A stretch of DNA of 42,401 nucleotides from Candidatus Omnitrophota bacterium (GTDB lineage Bacteria > Omnitrophota > Gorgyraeia > Gygaellales > Profunditerraquicolaceae), in assembly GCA_028712255.1 (NCBI GenBank), contig JAQTQJ010000015.1, forward strand, positions 1 to 42,401, read 5' to 3'. Below are positions 8,489 through 18,081 of this stretch, piece after piece. The position numbers and the translations under genes are program-made. Position 1 is the stretch's first letter. Each line of letters opens with the position of its first letter. The notes beneath the pieces were generated by a model, which saw only the letters and a list, made by a program, of their open reading frames with translations, had not been told where the DNA came from and did not search any database.

Positions 8489-8575
8489 CGGAGAGGGCGA
8501 GATTCGAACTCGCGAGAGGACAAGTCCCCTTCCGGTTTTCAAGACCGGTACACTCAACCACTATGTGACCTCTCC
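8489..8575 (-). tRNA. tRNA-Ser(TGA)
   Basis: An 87-nt class II tRNA with acceptor arms GGAGAGG and CCTCTCC and discriminator G, no encoded CCA. The anticodon stem ACCGGT/ACCGGA region holds loop CTTGAAA, giving anticodon TGA (8539-8541). It has a long variable arm with GGGGACTTGTCCTC and T-arm CGAGTTCGAATCTCG. Confidence 0.93.
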
Positions 8576-8586
8576 AAGTATTACAA

Positions 8587-9306
8587 TTATTTAAACAAAA
8601 AAAGCTGTTTAAAAACAGTGTAAAATATATCCCTGGCTATATTAAAGGAGATATTGCAGAAATTAACAAATGAAAACTTGGCAAAAATAAAGCTAAGGCC
8701 AAAAGCAAGCAACGTAATGTTTAAAATCAAAATAAAGGAAAAACCAAAAATATAATTAGATTTTAAAAAATCGCCTTTTTTAGAACGAATCGTCTTAGCT
8801 GCAAAAGTTAAATGCAGAATAGTGCTAAAGCCTACTAAAAATAGCGTATATTCAATCAACCAGCTCGATTTAATTCCAATCGATAACAAACCATAGATAA
8901 TAAAAAACAGGATTGTATATATGGGCAAAAGAAATGGCGCGACATTGACCATTGGCTTAAAAAAACTAAACATAACCTCTAAAAGTTTATGCCCTTTATT
9001 ATAAATCCACCCCGGCTCCCAAATAAACAGATAGATCGCCAGAAAAGTAATTACCCCGTTACAAAAAATCTGCTGCAGGCGCGTATCGATTTGCGTAAAT
9101 TCATTCAGGAAAGATATAATAGATGAATAAACAAACGGCAGGATAAGCACCGCTAAAATAACCTTAACTACCCCGAAAAGCTTGCTGGATAAAGCGGATA
9201 TCTTGCTGGAAAAATCCCCGGAAAGCCCACCGCCGCCAAAATCATGATGCGCAAAATCTTCTTTTCCTTTTAACGGAAACTTATCAGGAAATTCTTTTTT
9301 GGCCAT
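8587..9306 (-). CDS. Hypothetical multi-pass membrane protein
   Basis: A 239-residue protein with a soluble N-terminal stretch containing [14 protein letters not shown], followed by about five hydrophobic segments (near 45-65, 80-97, 118-140, 150-168 and 185-208). I do not recognise a family. The layout, a polar glycine-containing head then a bundle of helices, suggests an inner-membrane protein. Its ATG lies inside the end of serS, overlapping by 23 bp in another frame, so it is probably translated from the same message. No catalytic motif is evident. Confidence 0.75.
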   Translation of the reverse strand: MAKKEFPDKFPLKGKEDFAHHDFGGGGLSGDFSSKISALSSKLFGVVKVILAVLILPFVYSSIISFLNEFTQIDTRLQQIFCNGVITFLAIYLFIWEPGWIYNKGHKLLEVMFSFFKPMVNVAPFLLPIYTILFFIIYGLLSIGIKSSWLIEYTLFLVGFSTILHLTFAAKTIRSKKGDFLKSNYIFGFSFILILNITLLAFGLSFIFAKFSFVNFCNISFNIARDIFYTVFKQLFLFK

Positions 9307-10552
9307 TTAAATACGGCTGTAGGATTTTAGGGACTAAAACCGAGCCGTCCTCCTGTTGATAATTTTCTAATATCGCAATCACCGTGCGCGCCAAGGCAAC
9401 GCCTGAGCCGTTTAAGGTGTGCACAAATTCCACTTTTCTGCTTTCTTTACGGCGGAATTTTATATTGGCCCGGCGCGCCTGAAAACTTTCGAAATTACTG
9501 CAGCTGGAAACCTCAAGCCATTTGTCCGCTCCGGCGGCGTGAGCCTCCAAATCGTAACATTTACTGGCGGAAAAACTTAAATCCTCTGTAGCCAGCATTG
9601 CCACTCGATAAGGTAATTCCAAAAGTTGCAAGACTTCTTCGGCATTGGCTACTAATTTTTCCAGCTCCGCATAAGAATCTTCAGGCTTAACAAATTTAAC
9701 CATCTCAACTTTATCAAATTCATGCACGCGATTTAATCCTTTAGTATCTTTTCCATAAGAACCTGCCTCTCTTCTAAAACATGCCGTATAAGCAGTATAA
9801 TAAATTGGCAGTTTCTCCTCATCCAATATCTCATCACGGAATATATTGGTTACAGGAACCTCCGCGGTAGGAATAAGAAAAAGATCATCATCATTTAATT
9901 TATACATATCCTCTTCTAATTTCGGCAATTGCCCAGTACCAAGCATGGAGGCGCGGTTAACTAAAAACGGAGGAAAAATCTCAGTATAGCTATGCTTATC
10001 AGTATGCAAATCAAGCATAAAATTAATCAATGCACGCTCGAGTTTTGCCCCCCAGCCCTTAAAAAGAATGAAATTTGATCCGGTAATTTTAGTCGCGCGG
10101 TTAAAATCCACAATATCCAGATTTTGGCAAAGCTCGATATGGCTAAGAGGCTTAAAGTTAAATTTTTTAGGTTCCCCCCAACTGCGTACAATCTTATTTT
10201 GTGAAGCATCTCCTATGGGTAAAGATGCATGTGGGACATTAGGAATATTTAAAAGTAGTTTATTTAATTCTATTTCTTTATCTTTTATCTGAACCTCTAG
10301 CTCACCGATACGCTTTGAAATCTCTTTCATCGATGAAATTTTACTCTTGGCGTCTTTTTTTTCTTTAAGCAGAATACCTATCTCATCATTAGCTTGATTA
10401 CGCTTGGCAGCTAACTCCTCAAATTCAGCCAATGCCTTGCGGCGCACATCATCAATTTTGATAACCTCATCAATATCAATTTTTAAGGCGCGGTTATTAA
10501 TTGCCTGTTTGACCGAATCCTGATTTTCTCTTATAAATCTTATATCTAGCAT
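9284..10552 (-). CDS. serS: Seryl-tRNA synthetase
   Basis: A 422-residue class II aminoacyl-tRNA synthetase that charges serine onto tRNA-Ser. It has the N-terminal coiled-coil arm (about 30-100) that grips the long serine-tRNA variable arm. Motif 2 is [20 protein letters not shown], and motif 3 has [19 protein letters not shown] near the C-terminus. The start [11 protein letters not shown] at 10552 matches the family; ten upstream codons in frame are excluded. AGGATAAA precedes the ATG. It is followed by the overlapping membrane-protein gene and then three tRNA-Ser genes, an unusual grouping of the enzyme with its substrates. Confidence 0.97.
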   Translation of the reverse strand: MLDIRFIRENQDSVKQAINNRALKIDIDEVIKIDDVRRKALAEFEELAAKRNQANDEIGILLKEKKDAKSKISSMKEISKRIGELEVQIKDKEIELNKLLLNIPNVPHASLPIGDASQNKIVRSWGEPKKFNFKPLSHIELCQNLDIVDFNRATKITGSNFILFKGWGAKLERALINFMLDLHTDKHSYTEIFPPFLVNRASMLGTGQLPKLEEDMYKLNDDDLFLIPTAEVPVTNIFRDEILDEEKLPIYYTAYTACFRREAGSYGKDTKGLNRVHEFDKVEMVKFVKPEDSYAELEKLVANAEEVLQLLELPYRVAMLATEDLSFSASKCYDLEAHAAGADKWLEVSSCSNFESFQARRANIKFRRKESRKVEFVHTLNGSGVALARTVIAILENYQQEDGSVLVPKILQPYLNGQKRIS

Positions 10553-10588
10553 TTTATCCTTTAATATACCCGTAAAAACCAAAAGTAT

Positions 10589-10661
10589 TCATATTATACC
10601 TTTAGATTCCAATTCTTTCAATAAGATATCTACGATATTAGGAGGGCTTAAACTTGCGGAA
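10589..10661 (-). pseudogene. RtcB C-terminal fragment, second copy
   Basis: Directly after the response-regulator stop, the minus strand reads SSASLSPPNIVDILLKELES then KGII and a stop. This matches the segment ASASSTSADILLKELRFKGI of the larger RtcB remnant at 15533-16204. At nucleotide level, GATAT(A/C)TTATTGAAAGAATT and the GGTATAATA stretch are shared. It is too short to function. Together with the larger remnant it flanks the two-component cassette in the same orientation. Confidence 0.6.
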
Positions 10662-11048
10662 CTATTTTATCAAAAGCTTAATCTTGGAAATAAGTTCTTG
10701 GCTTTCAAAAGGTTTCAATATGTAATCATCCGCACGGGTTGCTACTGATTTTATCTTAACATACTCTTCCTGCGGATATTGCGCGGTAAATATAATTACC
10801 GGTATTTTACAGGTAATTTGATCGGCTTTTAATTCTTTACAAACATCATAACCATCTTTACCTGGCATTACAATATCCAAGAGAATGATATTTGGTTTCT
10901 CGTTTTTTGCAATTTCTACTGCATTTTCCCCACTGTCTAGCGTTATAACCTTATATCCATTTGCTTCAAGCCTAGTCTTGGCTAGCTTTAAAATATCTCC
11001 CTCATCATCTATAATCAGTATTTTTCCTGTGGAATTAATACTATTCAT
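10662..11048 (-). CDS. CheY-like single-domain response regulator
   Basis: A 128-residue receiver domain with no output domain. It has the acidic pair D14-D15, the phosphoacceptor D58 in ILLDIVMPG, T88 in IFTA and K112 in ILKPF, so all key residues are present. It would be phosphorylated by a partner kinase, most likely the adjacent CheB-CheR-PAS kinase, whose gene ends about 50 bp upstream on the same strand. GGAGGGACAAA precedes the ATG. With no output domain it probably acts by protein contact or as a phosphate relay. No flagellar or cheA/cheW genes are in the window. Confidence 0.93.
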   Translation of the reverse strand: MNSINSTGKILIIDDEGDILKLAKTRLEANGYKVITLDSGENAVEIAKNEKPNIILLDIVMPGKDGYDVCKELKADQITCKIPVIIFTAQYPQEEYVKIKSVATRADDYILKPFESQELISKIKLLIK

Positions 11049-11097
11049 TTTGTCCCTCCCCCGCTAGTCACCTACCGGTCTCTAAGATAAAAACATC

Positions 11098-11278
11098 CTA
11101 ACCCCTGCGCTCCTTAATTGGTAAAGTAAAATGGAAGGCAGATCCTTTACCTACTTCTGACTCTGCCCATATTTTTCCATTATGCCCTAGAATAATCTCT
11201 TTTGAGATAGCTAAGCCCAAACCTGTTCCGCCCTTCTTCCTCTCTCCACCAACCCCTAATTGTTCAAAAGCCAAAAAA
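11098..11278 (-). pseudogene. Out-of-frame end of the histidine-kinase ATPase domain
   Basis: In the -1 frame relative to the large kinase gene this stretch reads [19 protein letters not shown], then [20 protein letters not shown] and a normal kinase C-terminus ending IKERRG and TAG (11098-11100). This is the missing G2-box end of the HATPase domain. Adding one base to the A6 run at 11273-11278 would restore a continuous kinase. It is therefore the tail of the preceding gene and not a separate gene. Confidence 0.8.
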
Positions 11279-14200
11279 GCTTCTTCATATCTTCATCCTT
11301 AATTCCTAAGCCGGTATCCTGCACCATCACATGTACAACATTAGTTTCCTGTTTTATACTGACAACAATCTTACCTTTGTCAGTAGATGCTATAGCGTTA
11401 TTTAACAAATTAGTAACTACCTGGACAATCCTATCTCTATCAAACCCTATTCTGGGTATATTATCATCGGCCTCTATTATTAAATCCAAATTCTTCTCTT
11501 TTACTAAAACACCCATGGCATTAATAGTTTCCAACACAACCTCTTTAATATCATTCTGGGAAATATCAAACTTTACTCTGCCCATTTCTATCTTCTGAAA
11601 ATCCAGGACATTATTGATCAAGCGGCTTAATCTATCAACATTCCTTTTGGCAGTACCTAATAAATCCTTCTGCTCGCTATTAACATCCCCTACTAATCCT
11701 TCTAAAACAAGATTTATACCTTCTTTAATTACTCCCAGCGGGCTTCTGAGTTCATGAGAAACCATAGAGGTAAAATGTAACCTCATCTCTGTAAAAGTTT
11801 TTAAATCCTCAATACGCCTTAATTCATCCTCATTGCGCTTACGCTCAGTAATATCCCTTTGAAAGTGAAGCAATTGAACAACCTCTCCATCCTTATTTTT
11901 AATGGGAAAAACGGTAACTTCAATAAAAGACGGCTCTCCATTTTTATTGATGTGCGCATGAATTACGGTTTTAGAATTACCTTTCTTCAAAACATCCCTA
12001 ATAGGACATTCATAATTAGCAGAGGATTGACAGCGCCTTTGCTGCCTATGAATAATATTATAGCAATGCTGGCCTTGAACTTCTTCCCTTGTTAAACCGA
12101 AATGCTCAAGACTAGCATTATTGGACCAAATAACCTTAAGATCTACAGCAAGAAGCAACACGCCATCTGTAATCCCATTAACAATACTTTCAAACATTTG
12201 TTGGGAGGTATGCAGCTTTTCCTCTGCGCGCTTACGCTCAGTAATATCCCAGTACAAACCGAATATTCCCACGATATTACCAGTTTTATCTTGCACAGGC
12301 ACCTTAACCGTATTAACAACACTCTTTTGAGAATCTCCAAGAAAATCGTTTATAAACACAAACTCCTCTTCAATATTTTCTGTTTTTCCTGACTCCATTA
12401 CTTTCTTATCGTCAGCCCTGTATTTTTCAGCCAAATATGTAGGGAAAAAATCAAAATCTGTTTTTCCGACAATCTCCTCAGGTTTAATCCTTAGGTCACG
12501 GGCATAATTACCATTACAAGATACGTAAACTGAATTCTTGTCTTTCAAAAATACTTTTTGTGGAAGGTTTTCAATAAGCGTTCTATACTCTCTCTCATTT
12601 GCCTGTGCTAATTCATTCTCAAGCCGCCTGCGCTCAGTAATATCATCAATAGTAATAATAATCCTATGTATATTGCTTAGTCGCCGGACATTTAAAAACA
12701 TCGTTCTGGATCCAATTGTCTTAAAATTATGTTTCACTTCGAAATTTTCAATGCTACCTTTATTAGGAAGAATATTTTCTAAGAGATGCCGTAAGGCTGG
12801 GATATCCCACTGCCGGTTATCTAAATGATAAATAGGCTGGCCTTGAGCCTCTTTAGCGTTAATTTTGAAAACCTGATAGAAAGACTTATTGGCTGAGATT
12901 AATTTTAAATCATCCCCCAGCACTATCAAAGGCTCTACCATTGATTCTATAATATTTTCGGCATATATACGGGCTTCCTCAATAATTTGCTCTGCTTTTT
13001 TACGTTCGGTAATATTCACAAAGATCACCACCACTCCGTCAATCTTGTCATCTAAAGTGCGGTATGGCTTGATATATACTGAATACCAGTTCCCTCTTTT
13101 ATCTGCTATTTCAAATTCCTTGGGATGCAGAGATTCTATTACCTCAACAAGTATTTTTTTAAACTCCGGTATATCAAAATTAAGTTTAATGCTGCTTATC
13201 GGCCTGCCGATATCAGCTGGAGTTATATTAAGCGCCTTCTCCGATTGAGGGGTTATCCTACGCACAACAAAATCTACCCCCATCATTATTACCGGCATAT
13301 TGATACTATTGAGTAAATTGACTAAATCATTATTCAAAAGAGAAACTTCCTTATTGCGTCTTTGCAATTCCTCATTAGAAGTAATTAATTCTTCATTAGA
13401 AGATTGCAGCTCTTCTTTGGCAGTCTCTAACTCTTCATTAGTACTCTGCAATTCTTCATTACTTGATAATATCTCCTCATTGGCTGTTTTGACTTCTTCA
13501 TTGGCGCTCTCTTGCTCCTCGATGATTGTCTGGAGATATTCTTTTGTTTCAGCAAGTTCTTTTTGGAGGCCGTTGATATATCTATCGCTTTTAATGGATT
13601 TTGACTTTAAAGATAAATCCTTGTTCACTTTTACCAAACTCTTTCCTCCAATTGGCCTACCAATCTCATCAAAGAGCACCAAAAATAACTTTTCTTTCAA
13701 GGCTTCCAATTTCACCGGAACAACAGTAATATTAACCCTTGCCTTACGGCTTCCCAACCTGACTTCCTGCGCCTCTCTTTTAACTGTATGTTTTGTTTTC
13801 TTAGCTTCCTGTATCGCCGAGTGCAGAGGAAAAAATAACCCCTCCCGTGCCAATTTGAATATATTAAGACTTGGTTTGCCTGCAGCTGACTCAAGATAAC
13901 GTCCGGTGTGCCCACGAAATGATATAACTTCCATATCATTATCTATCAACGCTCCGCAAGGGACGTATTCCCTAAGCACAACTTGCTCTACAATATTTTC
14001 AATATCAATTTTCTTACTCTTCTTAATATCTGGTTTTAATTTAATTCCTAATTTATCTGACGGATGATAACTACGATCTAATTCAGGCTCAGGGCTTGCT
14101 AACAGGTATTTTTTTACAAAAATTCTCTGTTTCCTGTCCAATATTTTAAAGAGATTCGCATAACCGCCTGCGGATTCTGAATTTCCCAAAAAGAGAAACC

Positions 14201-15539
14201 CGCCCGGCCTTAAGCCGTAATGAAAATTATAAAACACCTTTTTCTGTAAAAACGGTTGAAAATATATAAGCAGGTTACGGCAACTTATCAAGTCTAAATT
14301 GGAAAAAGGCGGGTCACTAAACACATTCTGCTTGGAAAAAATGCACACCTCTCTTAACTGTTTTGAAACTTTATAAAAATTACCTGTTTTTATAAAAAAC
14401 TTTTTTAACCGTTGGGGCGTAACATTATTTTCTATGCTCTTTCCGTAAATGCCACATCTAGCCTTATTAATACCGCTTTCGTTCACATCAGTAGCAAAAA
14501 TCCGTATGGGAAACCTGTTAATTCTATCACCCATCGCCTCAATAAAGCACATAGCAATAGAATAAGCTTCTTCACCTGTGGAACATCCTGGAACCCATAC
14601 CCTGATACTCTGATCTTTTGTCTTATTTTTAATAATTGCAGGTATCACCAATTTTTCCAATGTATGGAAAGCTTTCGGATCTCGGAAAAAACTGCTAACA
14701 TTTATCAATAAGTCTTCATAAAGCTTTTCTACTTCATCTTTATGCTTACGCAAAAATTTTATATATTCTTTAAGTTTTTCTATTCTTACTAAAATCATCC
14801 GCCGCGATACACGCCTGCTAATGGTAGGAGCTTTATAATAAGTAAAATCCAAACCTTTGACTAAGTGTAATAGATTAAAAACACTATCCAAACCTTCGTC
14901 TTTTATTATAAGTGATTCTTCTGTTTTTACAGGCCAGGTATGCGACAGATAAGGATGCCTTGCCATGCGCTCCAGTTCAGCGGCAATTTTCTTAGGCGAA
15001 GAAATAAAATCCACACACTTGGCATTAATGGCGCTTCTGGGCATATCGAAGTACTTTGCAGATTTTTCATCCTGAGCAAGAACAATACCTTCTGCGGACT
15101 TTATAGCTTCAGATCCCAACGTACCGTCTGTTGCTGTTCCTGACAGAATAACTCCAATACTCTTATTCCCTTTGTCTTCAGCCAACGAACGGAAAAAATA
15201 ATCTATAGGCATATGCTTAAAATCTCTATCCGCTCTTCTACTAAGCATCAGTTTTCCACCTGATATAGAAATATTGGCATTTGGAGGTATCACATAAAGA
15301 TGGTTTATTTCAATGAACATGCCATTTTTTATTTCTTTTACCGGTATTTTTGTTAATCTGGCCAATAATTCTGTCAGCATGCTTTTATGTTCCGGTGCTA
15401 AATGCATTATAAATACAAATGCCATCTGCGGTTTAGCTGAAAGATTTTTGAGCAATTCCTGAAATGCTTCCAGCCCTCCAGCAGAAGCTCCAATACCGAC
15501 AATAGGAAAAGATTTAGTTATTTTTATTCTCTTTACCAT
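11256..15539 (-). CDS. CheB-CheR-PAS hybrid histidine kinase, C-terminus frameshifted
   Basis: A 1427-residue signalling protein. The CheB methylesterase domain (about 10-195) keeps its triad S19, H46 and D138. A CheR methyltransferase domain (about 210-480) has the SAM-binding run [19 protein letters not shown]-like region follows, then a coiled coil of [18 protein letters not shown] repeats (about 640-737), and four PAS domains beginning near 744, 850, 983 and 1115. A HisKA domain has H1262 in SHELRSP, and the HATPase domain has an N box near 1375. The reading frame ends in WLLNN inside the ATPase domain, and the lost G2 box is found in the next frame (11098-11278). The protein would sense a cytoplasmic cue and signal to the downstream regulator. 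If the frameshift is real, kinase activity is probably lost; a sequencing slip in the homopolymer is equally possible. Confidence 0.93.
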   Translation of the reverse strand: MVKRIKITKSFPIVGIGASAGGLEAFQELLKNLSAKPQMAFVFIMHLAPEHKSMLTELLARLTKIPVKEIKNGMFIEINHLYVIPPNANISISGGKLMLSRRADRDFKHMPIDYFFRSLAEDKGNKSIGVILSGTATDGTLGSEAIKSAEGIVLAQDEKSAKYFDMPRSAINAKCVDFISSPKKIAAELERMARHPYLSHTWPVKTEESLIIKDEGLDSVFNLLHLVKGLDFTYYKAPTISRRVSRRMILVRIEKLKEYIKFLRKHKDEVEKLYEDLLINVSSFFRDPKAFHTLEKLVIPAIIKNKTKDQSIRVWVPGCSTGEEAYSIAMCFIEAMGDRINRFPIRIFATDVNESGINKARCGIYGKSIENNVTPQRLKKFFIKTGNFYKVSKQLREVCIFSKQNVFSDPPFSNLDLISCRNLLIYFQPFLQKKVFYNFHYGLRPGGFLFLGNSESAGGYANLFKILDRKQRIFVKKYLLASPEPELDRSYHPSDKLGIKLKPDIKKSKKIDIENIVEQVVLREYVPCGALIDNDMEVISFRGHTGRYLESAAGKPSLNIFKLAREGLFFPLHSAIQEAKKTKHTVKREAQEVRLGSRKARVNITVVPVKLEALKEKLFLVLFDEIGRPIGGKSLVKVNKDLSLKSKSIKSDRYINGLQKELAETKEYLQTIIEEQESANEEVKTANEEILSSNEELQSTNEELETAKEELQSSNEELITSNEELQRRNKEVSLLNNDLVNLLNSINMPVIMMGVDFVVRRITPQSEKALNITPADIGRPISSIKLNFDIPEFKKILVEVIESLHPKEFEIADKRGNWYSVYIKPYRTLDDKIDGVVVIFVNITERKKAEQIIEEARIYAENIIESMVEPLIVLGDDLKLISANKSFYQVFKINAKEAQGQPIYHLDNRQWDIPALRHLLENILPNKGSIENFEVKHNFKTIGSRTMFLNVRRLSNIHRIIITIDDITERRRLENELAQANEREYRTLIENLPQKVFLKDKNSVYVSCNGNYARDLRIKPEEIVGKTDFDFFPTYLAEKYRADDKKVMESGKTENIEEEFVFINDFLGDSQKSVVNTVKVPVQDKTGNIVGIFGLYWDITERKRAEEKLHTSQQMFESIVNGITDGVLLLAVDLKVIWSNNASLEHFGLTREEVQGQHCYNIIHRQQRRCQSSANYECPIRDVLKKGNSKTVIHAHINKNGEPSFIEVTVFPIKNKDGEVVQLLHFQRDITERKRNEDELRRIEDLKTFTEMRLHFTSMVSHELRSPLGVIKEGINLVLEGLVGDVNSEQKDLLGTAKRNVDRLSRLINNVLDFQKIEMGRVKFDISQNDIKEVVLETINAMGVLVKEKNLDLIIEADDNIPRIGFDRDRIVQVVTNLLNNAIASTDKGKIVVSIKQETNVVHVMVQDTGLGIKDEDMKKLFWLLNN

Positions 15540-16204
15540 ATTTCCTTAACCATAACGTTTAACCATCCCTTCACAACGCCAAGCGGCCGCATCCGGCAGA
15601 CACGCTTTCCGATTCCCGCGTTATACACCACATCCACTACCTCATTCACATATTTATAAGCCGACGGCGCTTCTTCTATGACAGTTTTTCATCCGGAGGC
15701 CTTAATTATTATACCCTTGAACCTTAATTCTTTCAATAATATATCTGCACTAGTAGAACTAGCTGAGGCAGTGCGTGATTTTAGCCTCCCTGCGCCATGA
15801 TAAGTACTGCCAAAAGTTCCCTCCATCGCTCTCTGCGTACCACCAACCAGCAAATATGAACTCCTCCTCATATCTTTCGAAATAATCACAGGTTGACCGA
15901 TCTCCCTATACCTTTACCTTTGCGGTATAACCGGATCATGCAACCCGAAAGCGCAAGTGGCACCTTTACGATGTACACAAAGTTTTTTCTCAATACCATT
16001 AACCTTATGCTCTTCGATCTTGGCGATGTTATCTGCCTTTTGTGTGATTACGATTTTATGTTTTTCTGGGAGTAAAGTTTTTTGTTTCTCTATGGAAATA
16101 TCAGTTATAGCAAGCCCTGCGCTTCTGAATAAATTATCCAGAGACGAAGCTTTAACCCTGATTCCGATATCCGCAGTATGTTCTAATACTTCGTAGTTCT
16201 TCAT
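15533..16204 (-). pseudogene. Archease-RtcB fusion remnant with in-frame stops
   Basis: The frame starts at ATG 16204 with [20 protein letters not shown], a clear archease N-terminus. After about 70 residues it switches at [15 protein letters not shown] into the C-terminal third of Rtc[13 protein letters not shown], then YREIGQPVII, SSYLLVGGTQRAMEGTFGS, TYHGAGRLKSR, EEAPSAYKYVNEVV and NAGIGKRV near the end. The C-terminal half of archease and most of RtcB are missing. Two in-frame stops, TAA at 15914-15916 and TGA at 15689-15691, interrupt the same frame, so nothing functional is made. Archease and RtcB together ligate RNA in tRNA splicing and repair. The join lies near the NIAK segment and looks like an internal deletion. 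The frame ends 7 bp inside the start of the CheB-CheR kinase gene. Confidence 0.82.
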
Positions 16205-16226
16205 CGGGTTTTTAGGTAGGATAAAA

Positions 16227-16299
16227 TGGGCCATGTAGGAGTCGAACCTACGACCTTGACATTAAGAGTGTCCTGCTCTGCCAATTGAGCTAATGGCCC
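16227..16299 (-). tRNA. tRNA-Lys(CTT)
   Basis: A 73-nt tRNA with acceptor arms GGGCCAT and ATGGCCC and discriminator A, no encoded CCA. The anticodon loop CTCTTAA gives anticodon CTT (16264-16266). D-arm GCTC...GAGC and T-arm GTAGGTTCGACTCCTAC are intact. The base pair at the top of the anticodon stem (27-43) appears mismatched (G-A). Confidence 0.93.
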
Positions 16300-16328
16300 T
16301 AAAATTTAGGTCTTTACCGCCCATTAAC

Positions 16329-16367
16329 GAATCCGCCAACGCTTCAGTGGCGGAGAGCTAATGGCCC
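16329..16367. repeat. Dispersed palindrome plus duplicated tRNA-Lys 5' end
   Basis: TCCGCCA (16332-16338) and TGGCGGA (16348-16354) form a hairpin whose core CCGCCAACGCTTCAGTGGCGG recurs with one change at 37418-37438. It is followed by GAGCTAATGGCCC (16355-16367), an exact repeat of the first 13 bases of tRNA-Lys (16287-16299, minus strand). The repeat seems to have inserted beside, or copied, the tRNA end. Confidence 0.55.
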
Positions 16368-16372
16368 GGAAT

Positions 16373-16813
16373 TTACTTATATGCCTGCATTGTTTCGATA
16401 ACTCGCTGGCTGACGCCTTGTTTCTTTAGGTAATCTATGTCATCTACGGTTAAAGAATATTTAGGATTTACGGCTTTGATTTTAGCTATAATTTCATCGC
16501 TTGATATGCCTTGCTTAGTCCAGTCAACTATCTGCTGCATGGTAATTTGCGTAGAAGCTGTAGGATTTTGAGTGTTTGTAGTCGGTTTATTAATCTGCGC
16601 ACCGACTATTGCCCCTGTTCCTGCGCCTACTGCGCCGCCTATGGCAGCACCTTGCAAGGGATGACCGCTCTGATAACCAAGAATCCCTCCTGCGATTGCT
16701 CCAACGGTGCCTCCGATACCGGCTCCCTCGGCTACTCTAGTTTTATTACTCTGACAGCCACAAATAACAAATATAGATATCAAAATAACAAATAAATAAA
16801 AATACCTTTTCAT
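16373..16813 (-). CDS. Glycine-zipper lipoprotein
   Basis: A 146-residue protein beginning MKRYFYLFVILISIFVICGC, a lipoprotein signal with lipobox VICGC. A glycine-zipper segment follows (about 32-72), rich in GxxxG (GAGIGGTVGAIAGGILGYQ). A threonine/asparagine linker then leads to a C-terminal helical region containing QIVDWTKQGISSDEIIAKIK. Such proteins sit in the outer membrane or periplasm. AGGAGG lies nine bases before the chosen ATG; a longer open frame upstream lacks any start signal and crosses a repeat. A TATAAT-like -10 box (16872-16877) lies about 60 bp upstream. Confidence 0.8.
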   Translation of the reverse strand: MKRYFYLFVILISIFVICGCQSNKTRVAEGAGIGGTVGAIAGGILGYQSGHPLQGAAIGGAVGAGTGAIVGAQINKPTTNTQNPTASTQITMQQIVDWTKQGISSDEIIAKIKAVNPKYSLTVDDIDYLKKQGVSQRVIETMQAYK

Positions 16814-16909
16814 CGTAATACCTCCTATAAAAACATTAAAAGATACCTGGATTTTTATGGCTTGAGTTAATATTATACAACAAATTAAAATAAAACATAT
16901 AAAATAAAT

Positions 16910-17043
16910 GCGCCTGGCTGGATCGAACCAGTCGTCGTTACCACTCCTCCCCAAAGGGCTCTGCCCCTATGGCGCTCTCCGCCTACGGCGGATCGCTGTT
17001 ACTCCAGCGGTATTTTTCTACGATCATACTAAAGAGTAGCCGA
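16910..17043 (-). repeat. Dispersed ~130-bp repeat with tRNA-like 3' end, copy A
   Basis: On the minus strand this stretch ends in CTGGTTCGATCCAGCCAGGC then GCATTT, which resembles a tRNA T-arm and 3' acceptor strand and shares AGGCGCATTT with tRNA-Arg at 21774. Upstream, it shares GCGCCATAGGGGCAGAGCCC, GGTAACGAC and GTAACAGCGA with the copy at 21602-21765. No matching 5' acceptor strand is visible, so it is not a complete tRNA. It fills the gap between the lipoprotein and DUF4340 genes. Confidence 0.55.
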
Positions 17044-17050
17044 TAAATAT

Positions 17051-18079
17051 TTACTTCTTTTTGGCTTTATCTGCTTTTGCAGAGAAATATGATTTGTCGT
17101 GATTAAGCGAATTAACGAGGGAATCCGAAACAATAAATACCTGATTTTGGGGCATAATCTTAACATAATAACAATGCTTTTCTTTTAGGTAGTTACCAAC
17201 TTCAAGCCTGATTTCTTCTGTCTTACCTCCTTTAATCAGCCTGAGCTTTAACACCGCGTAGGGTTTCTCAAAGCCATAGACGCTAAGCGCAGGATCCAGT
17301 ATGTCCTGAGAGTAAAAGGCAGCTATACTTTGCAAATACTTCTCCACCTTAGCCGAATCAAGAAGCGATTTTGGATTAACCGGCACAGAATTCCAATAAG
17401 CAGAAGGATTTTTGTCAGTTGCTTCCGTTTTTGTTAAAACCAAGGAATGCTTTCTGGAATCCGTAAATTCAATCTTATTTACGGAATTTACGTCAAAATT
17501 AAATATTTTATAATTGGCAAAATTATTTTCGTCACATTTGGCTGCCTTACCAAAAAAGCCCATGCTGTTTAAAATATTCCGGTTAGTTAACAAAATCTTC
17601 TCCGAGTTAAACTCCCGTATAAAATTCTGGTTCCCATCTGGCTTTTTAAAACTTATAACCAGATGCGTCAGGGGCTTGCCATCGGCTCCCGCTAGAATTA
17701 AATGGGCTGACTCATTATCCTGAATCTGAAAATCGTTGAATACATCCTTTGATTCAGCTCGCACTTCTCCTTTTGTATTATTCAGGTTGCCTAAGAAATT
17801 ATCCACCGCTTCTTTCCTGGCTCTTAGGCCAAACCGGCTCTCCAAAACCCATTGCCCCTCATTATTCTTGGAGATAATAACCTTATTCTTTTCGTCGCTG
17901 CCATTATAAATTATTATCTTAGAAACAGAAACATTCATATTACTATTCACTAAAGCAATTGACGGCTCTTCCCGGCTGGCCTTGACAGATTGAATTTTGT
18001 GGCAGAAACTTTTTATAATCACAAGTGCCAGCAAAAAAGAAAAAACGCCTATTATTATAAGTAGTTTTTTAAATTTCAT
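17051..18079 (-). CDS. DUF4340 domain-containing membrane-anchored protein
   Basis: A 342-residue protein with one N-terminal membrane anchor (about 5-24) and the rest predicted outside the cytoplasm. It shows the repeating DUF4340 pattern: VSKIIIYNGSDEKNKVIISK, then NEGQWVLESRFGLRARKEAV with the small-domain run VDNFLGNLNN, and a second repeat around VNKIEFTDSRKHSLVLTK. DUF4340 proteins commonly accompany GldG-type ABC transporters. Here it follows the fused permease-GldG gene by 2 bp, so it is the third gene of that operon. Its molecular role is unknown; a structural or substrate-binding partner in the envelope is inferred. Confidence 0.85.
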   Translation of the reverse strand: MKFKKLLIIIGVFSFLLALVIIKSFCHKIQSVKASREEPSIALVNSNMNVSVSKIIIYNGSDEKNKVIISKNNEGQWVLESRFGLRARKEAVDNFLGNLNNTKGEVRAESKDVFNDFQIQDNESAHLILAGADGKPLTHLVISFKKPDGNQNFIREFNSEKILLTNRNILNSMGFFGKAAKCDENNFANYKIFNFDVNSVNKIEFTDSRKHSLVLTKTEATDKNPSAYWNSVPVNPKSLLDSAKVEKYLQSIAAFYSQDILDPALSVYGFEKPYAVLKLRLIKGGKTEEIRLEVGNYLKEKHCYYVKIMPQNQVFIVSDSLVNSLNHDKSYFSAKADKAKKK

Positions 18080-18081
18080 CT

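Noticed and set aside
8464-8523. N-terminal extension of the homing endonuclease (MSSREFESRPLRLF)
   Set aside because: It is the antisense-type reading of tRNA-Ser(TGA); the ATG at 8463 has a ribosome binding site.
13300-13899. A long plus-strand frame rich in serine and leucine
   Set aside because: It is the shadow of the [11 protein letters not shown] coiled coil of the kinase on the other strand.
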